DNA of 64,000 nt. Source: Shewanella psychrophila. GTDB lineage: Bacteria; Pseudomonadota; Gammaproteobacteria; Enterobacterales; Shewanellaceae. Positions 32,194-41,520 of the stretch are shown here, piece by piece. The position numbers and the translations under genes were made by a program. The notes under the pieces are model-generated. The model was not told the origin of the DNA. It was given only the letters and a program-made list of their open reading frames with translations, and made no database searches. Every line of letters begins with the position of its first letter. The stretch's first letter is position 1. The stretch is from the NCBI RefSeq assembly GCF_002005305.1, contig NZ_CP014782.1, positions 5,828,001-5,892,000 of the forward strand, read 5' to 3'.

Positions 32194-33469
32194 AGCACTT
32201 AGCTCCACGGCCCAGAGCTTAACGAAGAAATTAAGCCTCTATTTCAATGCTATCGCTCTGCTTATCGGCATATTAGTTTTTGCTCTTAGTCAGGCGGGAC
32301 TCTACTGGCTAGAAGATGAGATAAACAAGCGCAATTTACAACAGACAGCAGATTTTGCCATCGACCGATTTCAGCAAGGGGCAAGTTCTCCTCTCACCAT
32401 AGGCCCTAATATTTTAGCCTATGATTCTACCGAGTCATTGCCTAAGCAATTCCAACAGCTCTCCCAATACCCCATGGGATACAATGATGAAATCACCGAT
32501 GAGATAGCTCACGACCTCTTTTTCTATCACGCTAGCTTCGATTTCGAAGGTGACACTAAGCCCCTCTTCTTAACTATGGAGGCAGAAACAGTCGAGCTCA
32601 GCTCTGATGAATGGCGATATATCAACTTCGCCTCTCTCGCCATCATGATACTTCTCTACCTGGCATTCGACTTCGCCATATCAAAATTATCGAAACGCTT
32701 GGTACAGCCGGTCAATCAACTCAGTCAACAGCTTAAATCCGCCCAAAGAGAAACGAACTTCTCAGTCCCCGAGGGGTCGGCATTAGAGTTTACAGAGCTG
32801 TCTAATAGCCTCAACAAATATCGCAACCAAAATGAAATCCTGATAAAACAAGAGCAGTCTTTCGCCAAATATGCCAGCCATGAGTTGAGAACCCCTTTAA
32901 CCGTTATTCAGGGAGCGACTAAGCTGCTCGATAAGAGTGCAGATCCTGAATTTCAACTTAGACAGAGAGACAGAATTGCTAAGGCTGCGACCGATATGCA
33001 ACACACAATTGAAGCCCTGTTAAGTCTGGTCAAACAGGAGCAAACCAGAGAGAATTCCACCAGTAGAAAATTGACCGAAAAAGAGATAAAGCTGATCTTA
33101 GAGGAGGTCTCCCCTCTGGCTAAATACAAGCATCTCAAAGTTGAACTCAAATTAATTGCAGAACCAGAAATTCAGCCAAGTCCTCCCGTACTCCGAATGT
33201 TACTGATCAACTTGTTGCAGAATGCCATTAATGCCAGTGATTCTGGGGTTATCACTGTGGAAGTTTGGGAGTCTTGCATCAAAGTAGTAGATCAGGGGCG
33301 GGGGCTGAATGATTCAGAACAGAGTAAAGACGGTCATGGCTTGGGTCTCTTGATCGTCGATGCACTCTGCGAACGCTATGAATGGCAACTAATGTTAACT
33401 TCAGGAAAAGAGTCTGGCTGCATTGCTAAGCTGGCCTTTCCCAATAAAGATGAGACAGAGATTAGCTAA
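32180..33469 (+). CDS. Sensor histidine kinase, partner of the adjacent regulator
   Basis: The 429-residue kinase has two membrane helices (about 19-42 and 148-167) enclosing a periplasmic sensor of about 105 residues. A HAMP-like linker follows, then the dimerisation domain with His234 (ASHELRTPL) and a catalytic domain with N box LLINLLQNAINAS, G1 VVDQGRGL and G2 HGLGLLIV. The sensor shows no recognised motif, so the signal is unknown. It overlaps the regulator gene by 14 bases and converges on the FG-GAP protein gene. Confidence 0.93.
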   Translation: MKTSKALSSTAQSLTKKLSLYFNAIALLIGILVFALSQAGLYWLEDEINKRNLQQTADFAIDRFQQGASSPLTIGPNILAYDSTESLPKQFQQLSQYPMGYNDEITDEIAHDLFFYHASFDFEGDTKPLFLTMEAETVELSSDEWRYINFASLAIMILLYLAFDFAISKLSKRLVQPVNQLSQQLKSAQRETNFSVPEGSALEFTELSNSLNKYRNQNEILIKQEQSFAKYASHELRTPLTVIQGATKLLDKSADPEFQLRQRDRIAKAATDMQHTIEALLSLVKQEQTRENSTSRKLTEKEIKLILEEVSPLAKYKHLKVELKLIAEPEIQPSPPVLRMLLINLLQNAINASDSGVITVEVWESCIKVVDQGRGLNDSEQSKDGHGLGLLIVDALCERYEWQLMLTSGKESGCIAKLAFPNKDETEIS

Positions 33470-33502
33470 TATTATTTAAGCCCTAACATAAAGGGTGCCT
33501 GC

Positions 33503-35134
33503 TCATGGAAGATGAGTCTCTGAGCTGGGATTGGCTAAAATCACCTTAAATTTATTTTGTAGTGACTCATCATCTTGCTGACCATACTTGATGATGAGAT
33601 CCTCTTTTCCATCGCCATTCAAATCTTGGCTAGATACCATACCGCCATCTTGAGGCAGCTGAACACGAATTTTTTCGCTCCTCTTAACGAAAAGCCTGCC
33701 ACTGTCACTACCCAGAAATATCTGTAAAGTATCATCCCCGTCAGACAGCAGCAGATCTTGCAACCCATCACCGTTAATATCCGCCAACTTGACCACAGGA
33801 CTGCCACTTTGGCCTGAGGTTAGACTAAAACTCAACTCCACCTCTTTGCTTATATTGGCATCATCGGAGAACCGGCTATTCTCATCCATCTTAAACAAAT
33901 ACACATCCTGATCGATATTGCCCGAGATTAAGGCACCTATGATCTGAGATAAGCCGATATCGAACCCCGCCACCAGTACCTCATCCTTGTTATCGCCGTC
34001 GATATCGATAAACTCTAACCCCGTTAGGGTGCCATCGGCGCGGATCACGCTATTAGGCTTCTTTGGAAACGTCAGCTGTCCCTTGATGTTTTCACCGAGA
34101 TAGATCTCGTAATCATTAACCCTATCTAGCACGCCGGAGCTCTTGGTGTAACGCACCACCATATCGGTAAAACCATCATTATTGATATCTTTGAGCTCCT
34201 CTACTTTACGGTAAACCAAGTCACTCTGATCTAACTGCTCACCGTAAGCATCTCGTTTATTCCACCAATCGAGACCACTGATAGCCAGTCGGACCGAGCT
34301 GTATTTAGCGATAGGGTCGAAATGGCCCGATTCCTTTTGTCTATATACCTCTAGCTCCCCCTCGCCTATCTTGACGATATCCGGCTTACCATCGAGATTA
34401 ATGTCGGCACTATAGAGTTTTGACTGAGTGTAACGAGCACCATCATTATAGAGTCTTACTTGGGGCTTAATCGGCAGTTGTTGTCTGTGATAACTGCCAT
34501 CTATTTGTGCGATAAAGAGCTCAACTCCATCAAAGTCGCTAATTATGATATCATCTAAGCCATCACCATTAAGATCACGAATAAAATCACTGCCACTGAT
34601 GTAATCGGGCGTGTGCTTGAGTGACATGGAGCTAATATCGGCAACTATATGAAAGGGATTTAATTTATCACTGGGGACGAATCGAATTAAATGCTGACTA
34701 GACAGGAACATCAGCTGCTGCACGTCATCGGTCTTAGTCGCACCAGCTGACGAACGATCGTTATCACGCCCGGTTAAATCGAAGCTAGCAAGCTCACGAG
34801 GAAGTTTAACTTTTAAAGACTCGGTATACTTGCCTTCTTGTTTATCGAAAGAAAAAACGGTTAACCACTTCTGCCGAGAATCATCCACACCGAAGGTGAC
34901 CAGCTCCTTTCCACTAGCCGCGAGTAAATTAGCCGGCAATATTGGATGAGTCAGCTTGAAACTGGTTTCAACGCTGTGAGACTCGAGGGTTACACCTGAG
35001 TTTTTAGAAGCCGAATTAGCGCCAAACGATGCCATAGCCAATATAGGCAATAGCAGTACAGGCAATGCCAGTACGGAGGGCGCCGCTAGCATAGATAAAA
35101 AAGATGAACTGTTTCTGACTTTTTCCATTTGCAA
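33503..35134 (-). CDS. FG-GAP/VCBS repeat exported protein
   Basis: The 543-residue protein has an N-terminal hydrophobic signal (about 13-40) and at least six calcium-binding-type repeats with the D-x-(N/D)-x-DG-x-x-D pattern: DLNGDGLDD, DINLDGKPD, DINNDGFTD, DIDGDNKDE, DINGDGLQD, DLNGDGKED. Such repeats fold as a beta-propeller in integrin-like and surface proteins. No catalytic domain is seen. It lies alone between the kinase and the mnmD-like gene. It is probably periplasmic or surface-exposed; the function is unknown. Confidence 0.85.
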   Translation of the reverse strand: MQMEKVRNSSSFLSMLAAPSVLALPVLLLPILAMASFGANSASKNSGVTLESHSVETSFKLTHPILPANLLAASGKELVTFGVDDSRQKWLTVFSFDKQEGKYTESLKVKLPRELASFDLTGRDNDRSSAGATKTDDVQQLMFLSSQHLIRFVPSDKLNPFHIVADISSMSLKHTPDYISGSDFIRDLNGDGLDDIIISDFDGVELFIAQIDGSYHRQQLPIKPQVRLYNDGARYTQSKLYSADINLDGKPDIVKIGEGELEVYRQKESGHFDPIAKYSSVRLAISGLDWWNKRDAYGEQLDQSDLVYRKVEELKDINNDGFTDMVVRYTKSSGVLDRVNDYEIYLGENIKGQLTFPKKPNSVIRADGTLTGLEFIDIDGDNKDEVLVAGFDIGLSQIIGALISGNIDQDVYLFKMDENSRFSDDANISKEVELSFSLTSGQSGSPVVKLADINGDGLQDLLLSDGDDTLQIFLGSDSGRLFVKRSEKIRVQLPQDGGMVSSQDLNGDGKEDLIIKYGQQDDESLQNKFKVILANPSSETHLP

Positions 35135-35305
35135 CTAACTCCAATTTCGCAATAAGCGCCTGACTTTCAGTTTCAAATCGCGCTTTAAACCAAACTTAAA
35201 ACCTATGGGCTTAATCTATCGACTTTGAAAAAAAAAGAAAGTTCAGTTAATCAGATGTTACAAACTAATAGCGAAGAAGCCAATTTACATACAAATTTTC
35301 GCTAA

Positions 35306-35358
35306 GGTTTCCCTTAAACTAACCCTATGGTTGCCCAGTAAGATACCAAGGTGCCACT
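35306..35358 (-). pseudogene. Decayed duplicate of the mnmD-like gene 3' part
   Basis: On the plus strand CAGTAAGATACCAA plus TGCCAC (35336-35358) repeats the coding sequence at 35480-35502 (about 20 of 22 identical). The adjoining TTTCCCTTAAACTAACC (35309-35325) matches TTTCGCTTAAACTGACC (35456-35472). The fragment lies just beyond the stop of the mnmD-like gene and has small indels, so it encodes nothing. It looks like an old tandem duplication of about 50-70 bp. Confidence 0.65.
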
Positions 35359-35377
35359 TACTGCAAGTTGAAATTGG

Positions 35378-36061
35378 TCATTTCCAGGCGCGGGTCATTT
35401 CACGTCGGCCCAACGCACCCGGGTAAGCCTTAACTCTGAAGCCTGCTGCTTTCAAGTTTCGCTTAAACTGACCATTAGCGCAGTAAGATACCAACATGCC
35501 ACCCTCTTCCATCATGGAAATAATGCGATCGAAGTTCTCTTGCAGCCATAACTCTGGCTGCTTACTTGGTGCGAAGGCATCATAAAAAACTAGATTTATG
35601 CTGTCATGGTCCGATTTAAACTCCTCTAGTTTGCCATGGATCTTGTGCAATACGAAGCCTGGGATTATCTCTACATCACAGCCCCAAGGGGCTTGATGTA
35701 GCTTATCGAAGAGTTCAGCAATTTGCGGGCTGAAGCTGACTTTGTAATTAAGCTGAGCGACGATATCCATGGGAATAGGATAGGCCTCAACACTGATAAA
35801 TCGGATCGGACGATCTATCTGCCCCGTCTTCGCCAGAGCGCTTTTCAAGGTCAAGATGGCATTCATGCCTGAGCCAAACCCCAGTTCTAAAATATTAACC
35901 CGATTAAATTCAGGCTCTAACTGTTCGAATCCAGCTTGAATGTACACATGCTCAGACTCACTCATAGCACCATTATGGGCATGATAACTATCATCAAATA
36001 GTGAGCTCATCAGAGTATGTGAGCCATCCTTAGTCATCTTAACTTCGATCTTATTCAACAC
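35378..36061 (-). CDS. Stand-alone MnmD-type tRNA (mnm5s2U34) methyltransferase
   Basis: The 227-residue protein belongs to the DUF752 methyltransferase family, the domain that forms the N-terminal half of E. coli MnmC and makes the last step to mnm5(s2)U34 in tRNA. SAM motif ILELGFGSGMNA (about 57-68) and the family signature VFYDAFAPSKQPELW (about 159-173) are present, and MLVSYCANGQFKRNLKAAGF follows. The FAD-oxidase half of MnmC is absent. The N-terminal KDGSHTLMSSLFDDSYHAHNGAMSESEHVYI resembles stand-alone forms known from other phyla, so it may be a transferred second copy. Confidence 0.8.
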   Translation of the reverse strand: MLNKIEVKMTKDGSHTLMSSLFDDSYHAHNGAMSESEHVYIQAGFEQLEPEFNRVNILELGFGSGMNAILTLKSALAKTGQIDRPIRFISVEAYPIPMDIVAQLNYKVSFSPQIAELFDKLHQAPWGCDVEIIPGFVLHKIHGKLEEFKSDHDSINLVFYDAFAPSKQPELWLQENFDRIISMMEEGGMLVSYCANGQFKRNLKAAGFRVKAYPGALGRREMTRAWK

Positions 36062-36289
36062 TTATAAACCTCAAAACACACAACTTCAATCACAATGATA
36101 TTGACCACTAACCAGATTCAACGCCGGATTATATCGAAAACTCAAAATTACTGCGCCGGGCTTTATAACAACTTTTACAAAGGCCTTTGGTAACAAATGA
36201 ACCCGATATTATTTTAAGCTATGCCACAGAACAGCAAAGCGGGGTATAGTTCACAAAAATACCAAAAATGTGATCAAAAGGGACAGTCC

Positions 36290-38188
36290 ATGTTTAGTAA
36301 AAGTCTTATTAGTTTAAGTGTTGTAGTGGCATTGTTTGGATGCACCAATGAACAGACAGAAACAACAAAGAGCACGGCTAAAGCCAGTGCCCAAATCGAG
36401 CTAGCTGTATATACGCCCAAAATCAATGCTGCAGTTGAACGAGCCGATATTGACGCTATAGTGGCTCAGTTCACTCAAGACTTCATCCAATCTCAGCCGG
36501 CATTAGCCACCTCTTTAAATCTCAGCCCAGACATTGCCGGCAACTTTCAACGCCGACTCCCCGATTATTCTCCTGCTGGTATGCTGGCATTACAACAAAA
36601 AATGCAATATGAGGCGTCAGAGCTAGCCAATATAGAGACCAAAAATCTATCTGATAAGGACAAACGTCACGTAGTCGTTAACCAAGTAATTGCTAATTAC
36701 TACGCCGGTGATGCTCAATTTAATGCGGGTTATATCGATACCTGGGCCGGACATCTACCTTACATAGTTAACCAAATTAATGGGCCACTGATCGACATTC
36801 CTGCAATCTTAACCGATCAACAAACGGTGACTAACTTAACTGATGCACAAGACTATCTACTCCGCTTAAGCGCCTTGGCTACAATGACTAACCAAGTTCA
36901 GGCTAAAGTTGAAGCTGATGCCGCTAACGGTGTCATACTCCCTAAGCCATTGTTTGCCAACACACTCAAGTTTCTCGCTAACTTTACGGCCAAACCTGCC
37001 AGTGAACACAGCCTAGTCACCACCTTCGCAGAAAAGCTTAATGCCACAGATAAAGTCGATGCAAAGCACACAAAGGCTTTCGTTGCTCAAGCCAGTAAAA
37101 TAGTCGATGAGAAGATCTATCCCGCTTATCATGCTGTTAGCTCTCTGATGGCCAGCTTAGAGCTCAAAGCACCAACTGACGTGGGGATCTGGGCTCAACC
37201 CAATGGTGAATCTTTCTATACACACGGCATCACCTATCTAGCAGATTCAAATTTGAACGCCGACGAGATCCATCAACTTGGCATCGAAGAGGTTAACCGT
37301 ATCACAGGCGAAATGGACAGCATCTTAAAAGCTAACGGTTACGCCAAAGGAAGTGTAGGCGAACGTATGGTGCTACTCAGCAGTGAGCCACGCTTCTTGT
37401 ATGAGAACTCAGATGCGGGGCGTCAGCAATTGCTCAAAGATCTCAGTAAAGATATCGATATTGTAATGACTAAGGCGCCACTGCTATTCTCGACACTCCC
37501 ACCACAGGAAGTGATCGTTAAGCGTGTCCCAGTTGAAACAGAGGCTGGCGCAGCTGGAGGCTCTTATATACCACCAGCACTGGATGCTAGTCGTCCCGGC
37601 GTCTTCTTTATCAACCTTAAAGATATGACCTCTATCTCTAAGTATGGCCTTAAGACACTCACATATCATGAAGCGGTACCTGGACATCATTTCCAGATAG
37701 CCCTCAATATGCTGCAAACAGATATTGGCCTGATGCGTCAGAACGCCTCATTCAACGCCTATATTGAAGGCTGGGCACTGTATTCAGAGCAGCTAGCCTC
37801 AGAGATGGGCATGTATGAAAATGATCCTTGGGGTAACTTAGGCCGCCTCAAAGCCGAAGCTTATCGCGCCGCGAGACTCGTAGTCGATACCGGGCTTCAT
37901 CATAAAAAGTGGACTCGTCAGCAGGCCATCGAATATTTTTCCGAGGCGACAGGCTCGACCCAGAAAGAGGTCACTTCAGCCATCGACCGTTATATCGCCT
38001 GGCCGGGTCAAGCCTTGGGCTACAAGCTTGGCATGTTGAAGCTAATCGAACTCAGAGCCAAGGCCCAGCAGACCCTAGGAGACAAATTTGATATCCGTGC
38101 CTTCCATGATCTCATCTTATTGCCAGGCGCCAGACCTATGTCTGTAGTCCAGTCAGATGTCGATCAATGGATAAACACACAAATATAA
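36290..38188 (+). CDS. DUF885 lipoprotein, predicted zinc peptidase
   Basis: From ATG 36290 (Shine-Dalgarno AAAAGGGA) the protein is 632 residues with a lipoprotein signal (lipobox LFGC, Cys15). The DUF885 domain fills the rest. Near residue 460 it carries TYHEAVPGHHFQ, a HExxxxH-type zinc motif, followed by YIEGWALYSEQLASEMG, where the Glu is the likely third ligand, and the C-terminal ARPMSVVQSDVDQWI. DUF885 proteins are common in Shewanella and are thought to be peptidases; the substrate is unknown. Confidence 0.85.
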   Translation: MFSKSLISLSVVVALFGCTNEQTETTKSTAKASAQIELAVYTPKINAAVERADIDAIVAQFTQDFIQSQPALATSLNLSPDIAGNFQRRLPDYSPAGMLALQQKMQYEASELANIETKNLSDKDKRHVVVNQVIANYYAGDAQFNAGYIDTWAGHLPYIVNQINGPLIDIPAILTDQQTVTNLTDAQDYLLRLSALATMTNQVQAKVEADAANGVILPKPLFANTLKFLANFTAKPASEHSLVTTFAEKLNATDKVDAKHTKAFVAQASKIVDEKIYPAYHAVSSLMASLELKAPTDVGIWAQPNGESFYTHGITYLADSNLNADEIHQLGIEEVNRITGEMDSILKANGYAKGSVGERMVLLSSEPRFLYENSDAGRQQLLKDLSKDIDIVMTKAPLLFSTLPPQEVIVKRVPVETEAGAAGGSYIPPALDASRPGVFFINLKDMTSISKYGLKTLTYHEAVPGHHFQIALNMLQTDIGLMRQNASFNAYIEGWALYSEQLASEMGMYENDPWGNLGRLKAEAYRAARLVVDTGLHHKKWTRQQAIEYFSEATGSTQKEVTSAIDRYIAWPGQALGYKLGMLKLIELRAKAQQTLGDKFDIRAFHDLILLPGARPMSVVQSDVDQWINTQI

Positions 38189-38217
38189 GCAAGCCGTAAT
38201 AAACTAATCTTAGCTTA

Positions 38218-38250
38218 ATCGCTAGGCCGAACCTTCGGCTTAGCGATATT
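38218..38250 (+). terminator. Intrinsic terminator of the DUF885 gene
   Basis: ATCGCTA/TAGCGAT and, after one mismatch, GCCGAA/TTCGGC form a long stem with a 2-base loop (38218-38247), followed by ATTT. Confidence 0.75.
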
Positions 38251-38417
38251 TAAGTTGATATGAATATATTTAACCCTGCAGCAAAATGATTTCCCTTGAT
38301 ATATCCAAGCGTCTTGATAATATCGGCCAGTTCTTATGCCTAGCCTCACCAACTCATTCAATAGCATTTCATAAGATCACTCTTTCTTATCGTCCTATGT
38401 AATTCTGGATTATATAA

Positions 38418-39380
38418 ATGCCACACACTAGCCGTACCACATTTCAGGGTAATGCCCTCGCCGCCTTCGCTTTCCTGCTTTGGGGTTTGATGCCACTGTA
38501 TTTTCAGATGCTACCTGGTGCAGATACTAATGAACTACAAGCATTTAGAATCACATTCTCGGTGCCCTTCATGCTGTTGATTATTCTAAGCTTAGGTAAG
38601 AAGCTTCCCACGATAGCTGAGCTTAAAGCCGATAAACGCTCGGTGGCATTATGCGGATTGGCGGCAGTACTCATGTGTGTGTCTTGGTATAGCTTTATCT
38701 GGGCCATCACCCACGGTCAGGTACTTGCCGCCAGCCTGGGCTTTTTTATCAATCCGTTATTCGCCATAGCCCTAGGTGTATTGTTCCTAGGTGACAAGCT
38801 CTCTAAAGCCCAATCCCTTGCCGTGATTTTAGGCTTCTGCGGTATCGGCTATATGGTACTTAGCTATGGTGAGCTGCCTTGGTTATCGCTATTGATGGGA
38901 GGTTTCTTTGCCCTATACGGCTTATGTAAGAAGTTCATCCGTTTCGATTCATTAAGTTCAGTTTCTATTGAAGCTATGCTTCTAATGCCAATCGCTCTAG
39001 GGTACCTAGTCTGGTTATGGGGCACAGATCAGAGCGTGGCTTTGTCAGGCTTACTATCCAATTCCCAAAATTTCAATTGGAAACAACTGCTACTGTATAT
39101 GGGAACGGCACCTATGACCTTAATGCCTCTGATCTTTTTTGCCCTAGCCATCAGCCGAACTAGCTTGTCTATGATAGGCCTGATGCAATATATCGAACCT
39201 AGCATGCATTTTCTGTTAGCCGTCTTACTGTTTAACGAACATTTCGATCAGGTCAAAGCCGTAAGTTTTGCGTTAATCTGGACTGGGTTACTTCTATGTT
39301 CATTAGAAGCCCTGCCAGCTCTGAGGCAGAGGCGAGCGGAAAAAAGACTGCAAAACATCAGGTATAACAGCTCAGATTAG
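38418..39380 (+). CDS. rarD: RarD-type EamA permease
   Basis: The 320-residue protein has about ten membrane helices in two EamA halves. FQGNALAAFAFLLWGLMPLYFQML at the start and SLSMIGLMQYIEPSMHFLLAVLLFNEHF in the second half are typical of RarD proteins (family first linked to chloramphenicol sensitivity). The substrate is unknown. Its last bases overlap those of the convergent lipase-like gene by 4. Confidence 0.9.
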   Translation: MPHTSRTTFQGNALAAFAFLLWGLMPLYFQMLPGADTNELQAFRITFSVPFMLLIILSLGKKLPTIAELKADKRSVALCGLAAVLMCVSWYSFIWAITHGQVLAASLGFFINPLFAIALGVLFLGDKLSKAQSLAVILGFCGIGYMVLSYGELPWLSLLMGGFFALYGLCKKFIRFDSLSSVSIEAMLLMPIALGYLVWLWGTDQSVALSGLLSNSQNFNWKQLLLYMGTAPMTLMPLIFFALAISRTSLSMIGLMQYIEPSMHFLLAVLLFNEHFDQVKAVSFALIWTGLLLCSLEALPALRQRRAEKRLQNIRYNSSD

Positions 39381-39970
39381 CTTTCTAACCTTTTTAAAAT
39401 TTCGTCAACAACTTTTTGACTAAAAATCATCGACATATGTAGATAAACACCAAACTGTTTATTACTCGCTACAGGCCAATGAGAACGACTAGGCGCAACG
39501 GTATAGTCTATCGCGGCACAGTAGGAGAAAAGTGATAATCCGTCTAGAGTATCCACAGTCCCATCTAACAAATTCAACAATTCACTGCCCGGTCTTAGCT
39601 GTTTGAAGGTTTTCGACGGATAGGGAAGATAGGCCATATAGCTGCCTGAATGAGGGCTTGATATAGTAAATAGATGTGTGGTCCGCACGCTGCCACCCAA
39701 TTGCTGCAGATAAAAACGAGCAACTATGCCCCCCATACTAAAACCCACAATGGCGATATCTTGCTCATGGCCGAATCGTTCCAGGATCTGTTGCTCCAGC
39801 TTTTTGGCAGCAGACTCGACCCCATCACCTCCATCAAAAGGCGCTAAGGTCGGTGTAAAACACTCGAATCCCTGAGACTCAAATCGCCTCCTCATCCAGG
39901 CCATCACAGATCCGGTATTAAAAATACCATGGACTAAAACGAGTGCAGTTTTTCTCTCTATTGTGGTCAT
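39377..39970 (-). CDS. Alpha/beta-hydrolase, lipase/esterase-like
   Basis: The 197-residue protein (ATG 39970, with GAGAG before it) begins ALVLVHGIFNTGSVMAW, the oxyanion-side strand of alpha/beta hydrolases. It has the nucleophile elbow GFSMGGIVARFYLQQLGG with the G-x-S-x-G Ser, and a Ser-Pro-His region TISSPHSGSYMAYLP as in triacylglycerol lipases. A catalytic His is not obvious near the end; YLHMSMIFSQKV is the best candidate. No signal peptide is seen, so it is likely cytoplasmic. Confidence 0.82.
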   Translation of the reverse strand: MTTIERKTALVLVHGIFNTGSVMAWMRRRFESQGFECFTPTLAPFDGGDGVESAAKKLEQQILERFGHEQDIAIVGFSMGGIVARFYLQQLGGSVRTTHLFTISSPHSGSYMAYLPYPSKTFKQLRPGSELLNLLDGTVDTLDGLSLFSYCAAIDYTVAPSRSHWPVASNKQFGVYLHMSMIFSQKVVDEILKRLES

Positions 39971-40101
39971 CTCTCTACACACCTCACCTTTTATCGAGTC
40001 TAACGCCGATTTTGGCGTTCAATTTTGCTATCATTGCGCGGCAATCATCTACAGCCAAGACCTTCTAACCCAATATTAGCCATTTAAACGAGTTATTTAC
40101 C

Positions 40102-41109
40102 ATGTCTATCTCCACATTATTAGCCTCCGCTCTCGAAAAGCGTCAAGACTTGCTTGCCCAAGCTATAACAAATAACACAGATTGTTATCGGGTATTTCAC
40201 GGCACAGTCGAAGGCATAACGGGTTTAAATATAGATAGGTATGGCGAAGCTTGGTTAATTCAAAGCTTTCATCGCACATTGACTGAAGACGAACAAAAGG
40301 AGATCAGTGACTCGCTCACTCGAGTCGAAGATCTGCCCATCATCTACAACGATCGCTCCGATAAAAATTCACGGGTGATGAACCAGCTAGATGTCAACAC
40401 CCATGACTTTGCCAGTCAAGATCAGGTGATGCATGAGAATGGCATAAAGTTCACCTCTAAGCTGCGTCATGAAGGGCAAGATCCCTTACTGTTTCTGGAT
40501 ATGCGCATCGGCCGAGAATTCGTCAAGGCAAACAGCCTGAATAAAACGGTACTCAACTTGTTTTCTTATACCTGCGGTATAGGCACAGCGGCGGCAGTCG
40601 GCGGAGCTAGCAGGGTAATGAATGTGGATTTTTCATCGTTTGCGTTAACTGCGGGTAAAAAGAATGCCGAGCTTAATAATGTCAGCGATGTTTGTGAGTT
40701 TGTCCAAAGTGACGCCTTCCCAGCACTACGTCAGCTAGCAGGCCTTAAAGTGGGTGGACGTCGCAATCAGAAGCTACCTAAATACCCTAAATTACCAGCC
40801 ACTCAATTTGATCTGGTGTTTCTCGACCCACCACGTTTCGCTAAGAGCCCTTTCGGTATTGTCGATCTTATCAATGATTACCAGAGCCTGTTTAAACCTG
40901 CGCTACTAACAACAAAACCCGGCGGGATTATTGTTTGCTGTAATAATGTCGCTAAGGTTGAACGAGAAGCCTGGTTCGATGCACTGGTTCGCTGCGTCGA
41001 AAAACAGGGCCGCACAGTTACTAGTTATACCTGGCTAGATTGCCATCATGACTTCCCTTCATTCGACGGTAACCACCCCCTAAAGATGGTCTCTCTGGTC
41101 ATTAGTTAA
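40102..41109 (+). CDS. RlmI/RlmK-like class I SAM methyltransferase
   Basis: The 335-residue protein has an N-terminal segment TVEGITGLNIDRYGEAWLIQ (typical of this family's EEHEE/PUA-linked region), SAM motif I VLNLFSYTCGIGTAAAVGGA, motif II MNVDFSSFALTAGKKNAELN, and motif IV FDLVFLDPPRFAKSPFGIVDL. These match the COG1092 group, which methylates cytosine C5 in 23S rRNA (RlmI) or related bases. It is shorter than RlmI (396 residues) because the N-terminal PUA domain is reduced. The exact target is not inferable. Confidence 0.82.
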   Translation: MSISTLLASALEKRQDLLAQAITNNTDCYRVFHGTVEGITGLNIDRYGEAWLIQSFHRTLTEDEQKEISDSLTRVEDLPIIYNDRSDKNSRVMNQLDVNTHDFASQDQVMHENGIKFTSKLRHEGQDPLLFLDMRIGREFVKANSLNKTVLNLFSYTCGIGTAAAVGGASRVMNVDFSSFALTAGKKNAELNNVSDVCEFVQSDAFPALRQLAGLKVGGRRNQKLPKYPKLPATQFDLVFLDPPRFAKSPFGIVDLINDYQSLFKPALLTTKPGGIIVCCNNVAKVEREAWFDALVRCVEKQGRTVTSYTWLDCHHDFPSFDGNHPLKMVSLVIS

Positions 41110-41520
41110 CACAGCCCTAATTAATTTCCACTCACTAGTGTAAAGATAGAATTCATTACACTAGTGAAATAAACTGACAATATGCCATACCCTATATTTT
41201 CGTCCCATTTCTGCGTCTTAACTTCTATTAACTTTGCCATTTGATTAAAACGCCAGAACTTCCCCCCTTTCACATCACAAATGTAAACCTTGGTGAAACA
41301 TTTACTTGATTGACATTATATCTGCGGTGTTTGAATATGAAGTGGTTTTAAAAGGCTAAACTAAAACATTTATTGACTGAAACGGATTTCAACATATGAC
41401 AGTTAAGCTTATGTCTATGTTAATAATTTGCTTCAGGCCTACATTTCTCGAAAGAGTCCGATCGAACCTGTCGCTTTAAACTAAAAATACTACAAATAAT
41501 AAAAATAAGAGTATCAGTTT
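41110..41520 (+). other. Long gene-free region upstream of PAP2 gene
   Basis: The region holds no gene. It contains a perfect inverted repeat CACTAGTGTAA (41133-41143) / TTACACTAGTG (41156-41166) around a 12-base loop, 24 bases after the methyltransferase stop and without a T-run. A possible -35 TTGACA lies at 41310-41315, with a poor -10 (GAATAT) 17 bases on. The remainder is A/T-rich, compatible with a regulated promoter for the PAP2 gene. Confidence 0.45.

Noticed and set aside
41310..41338. Promoter before the PAP2 gene (TTGACA, 17 bases, GAATAT)
   Set aside because: The -10 matches poorly, so it is mentioned only within the intergenic entry.
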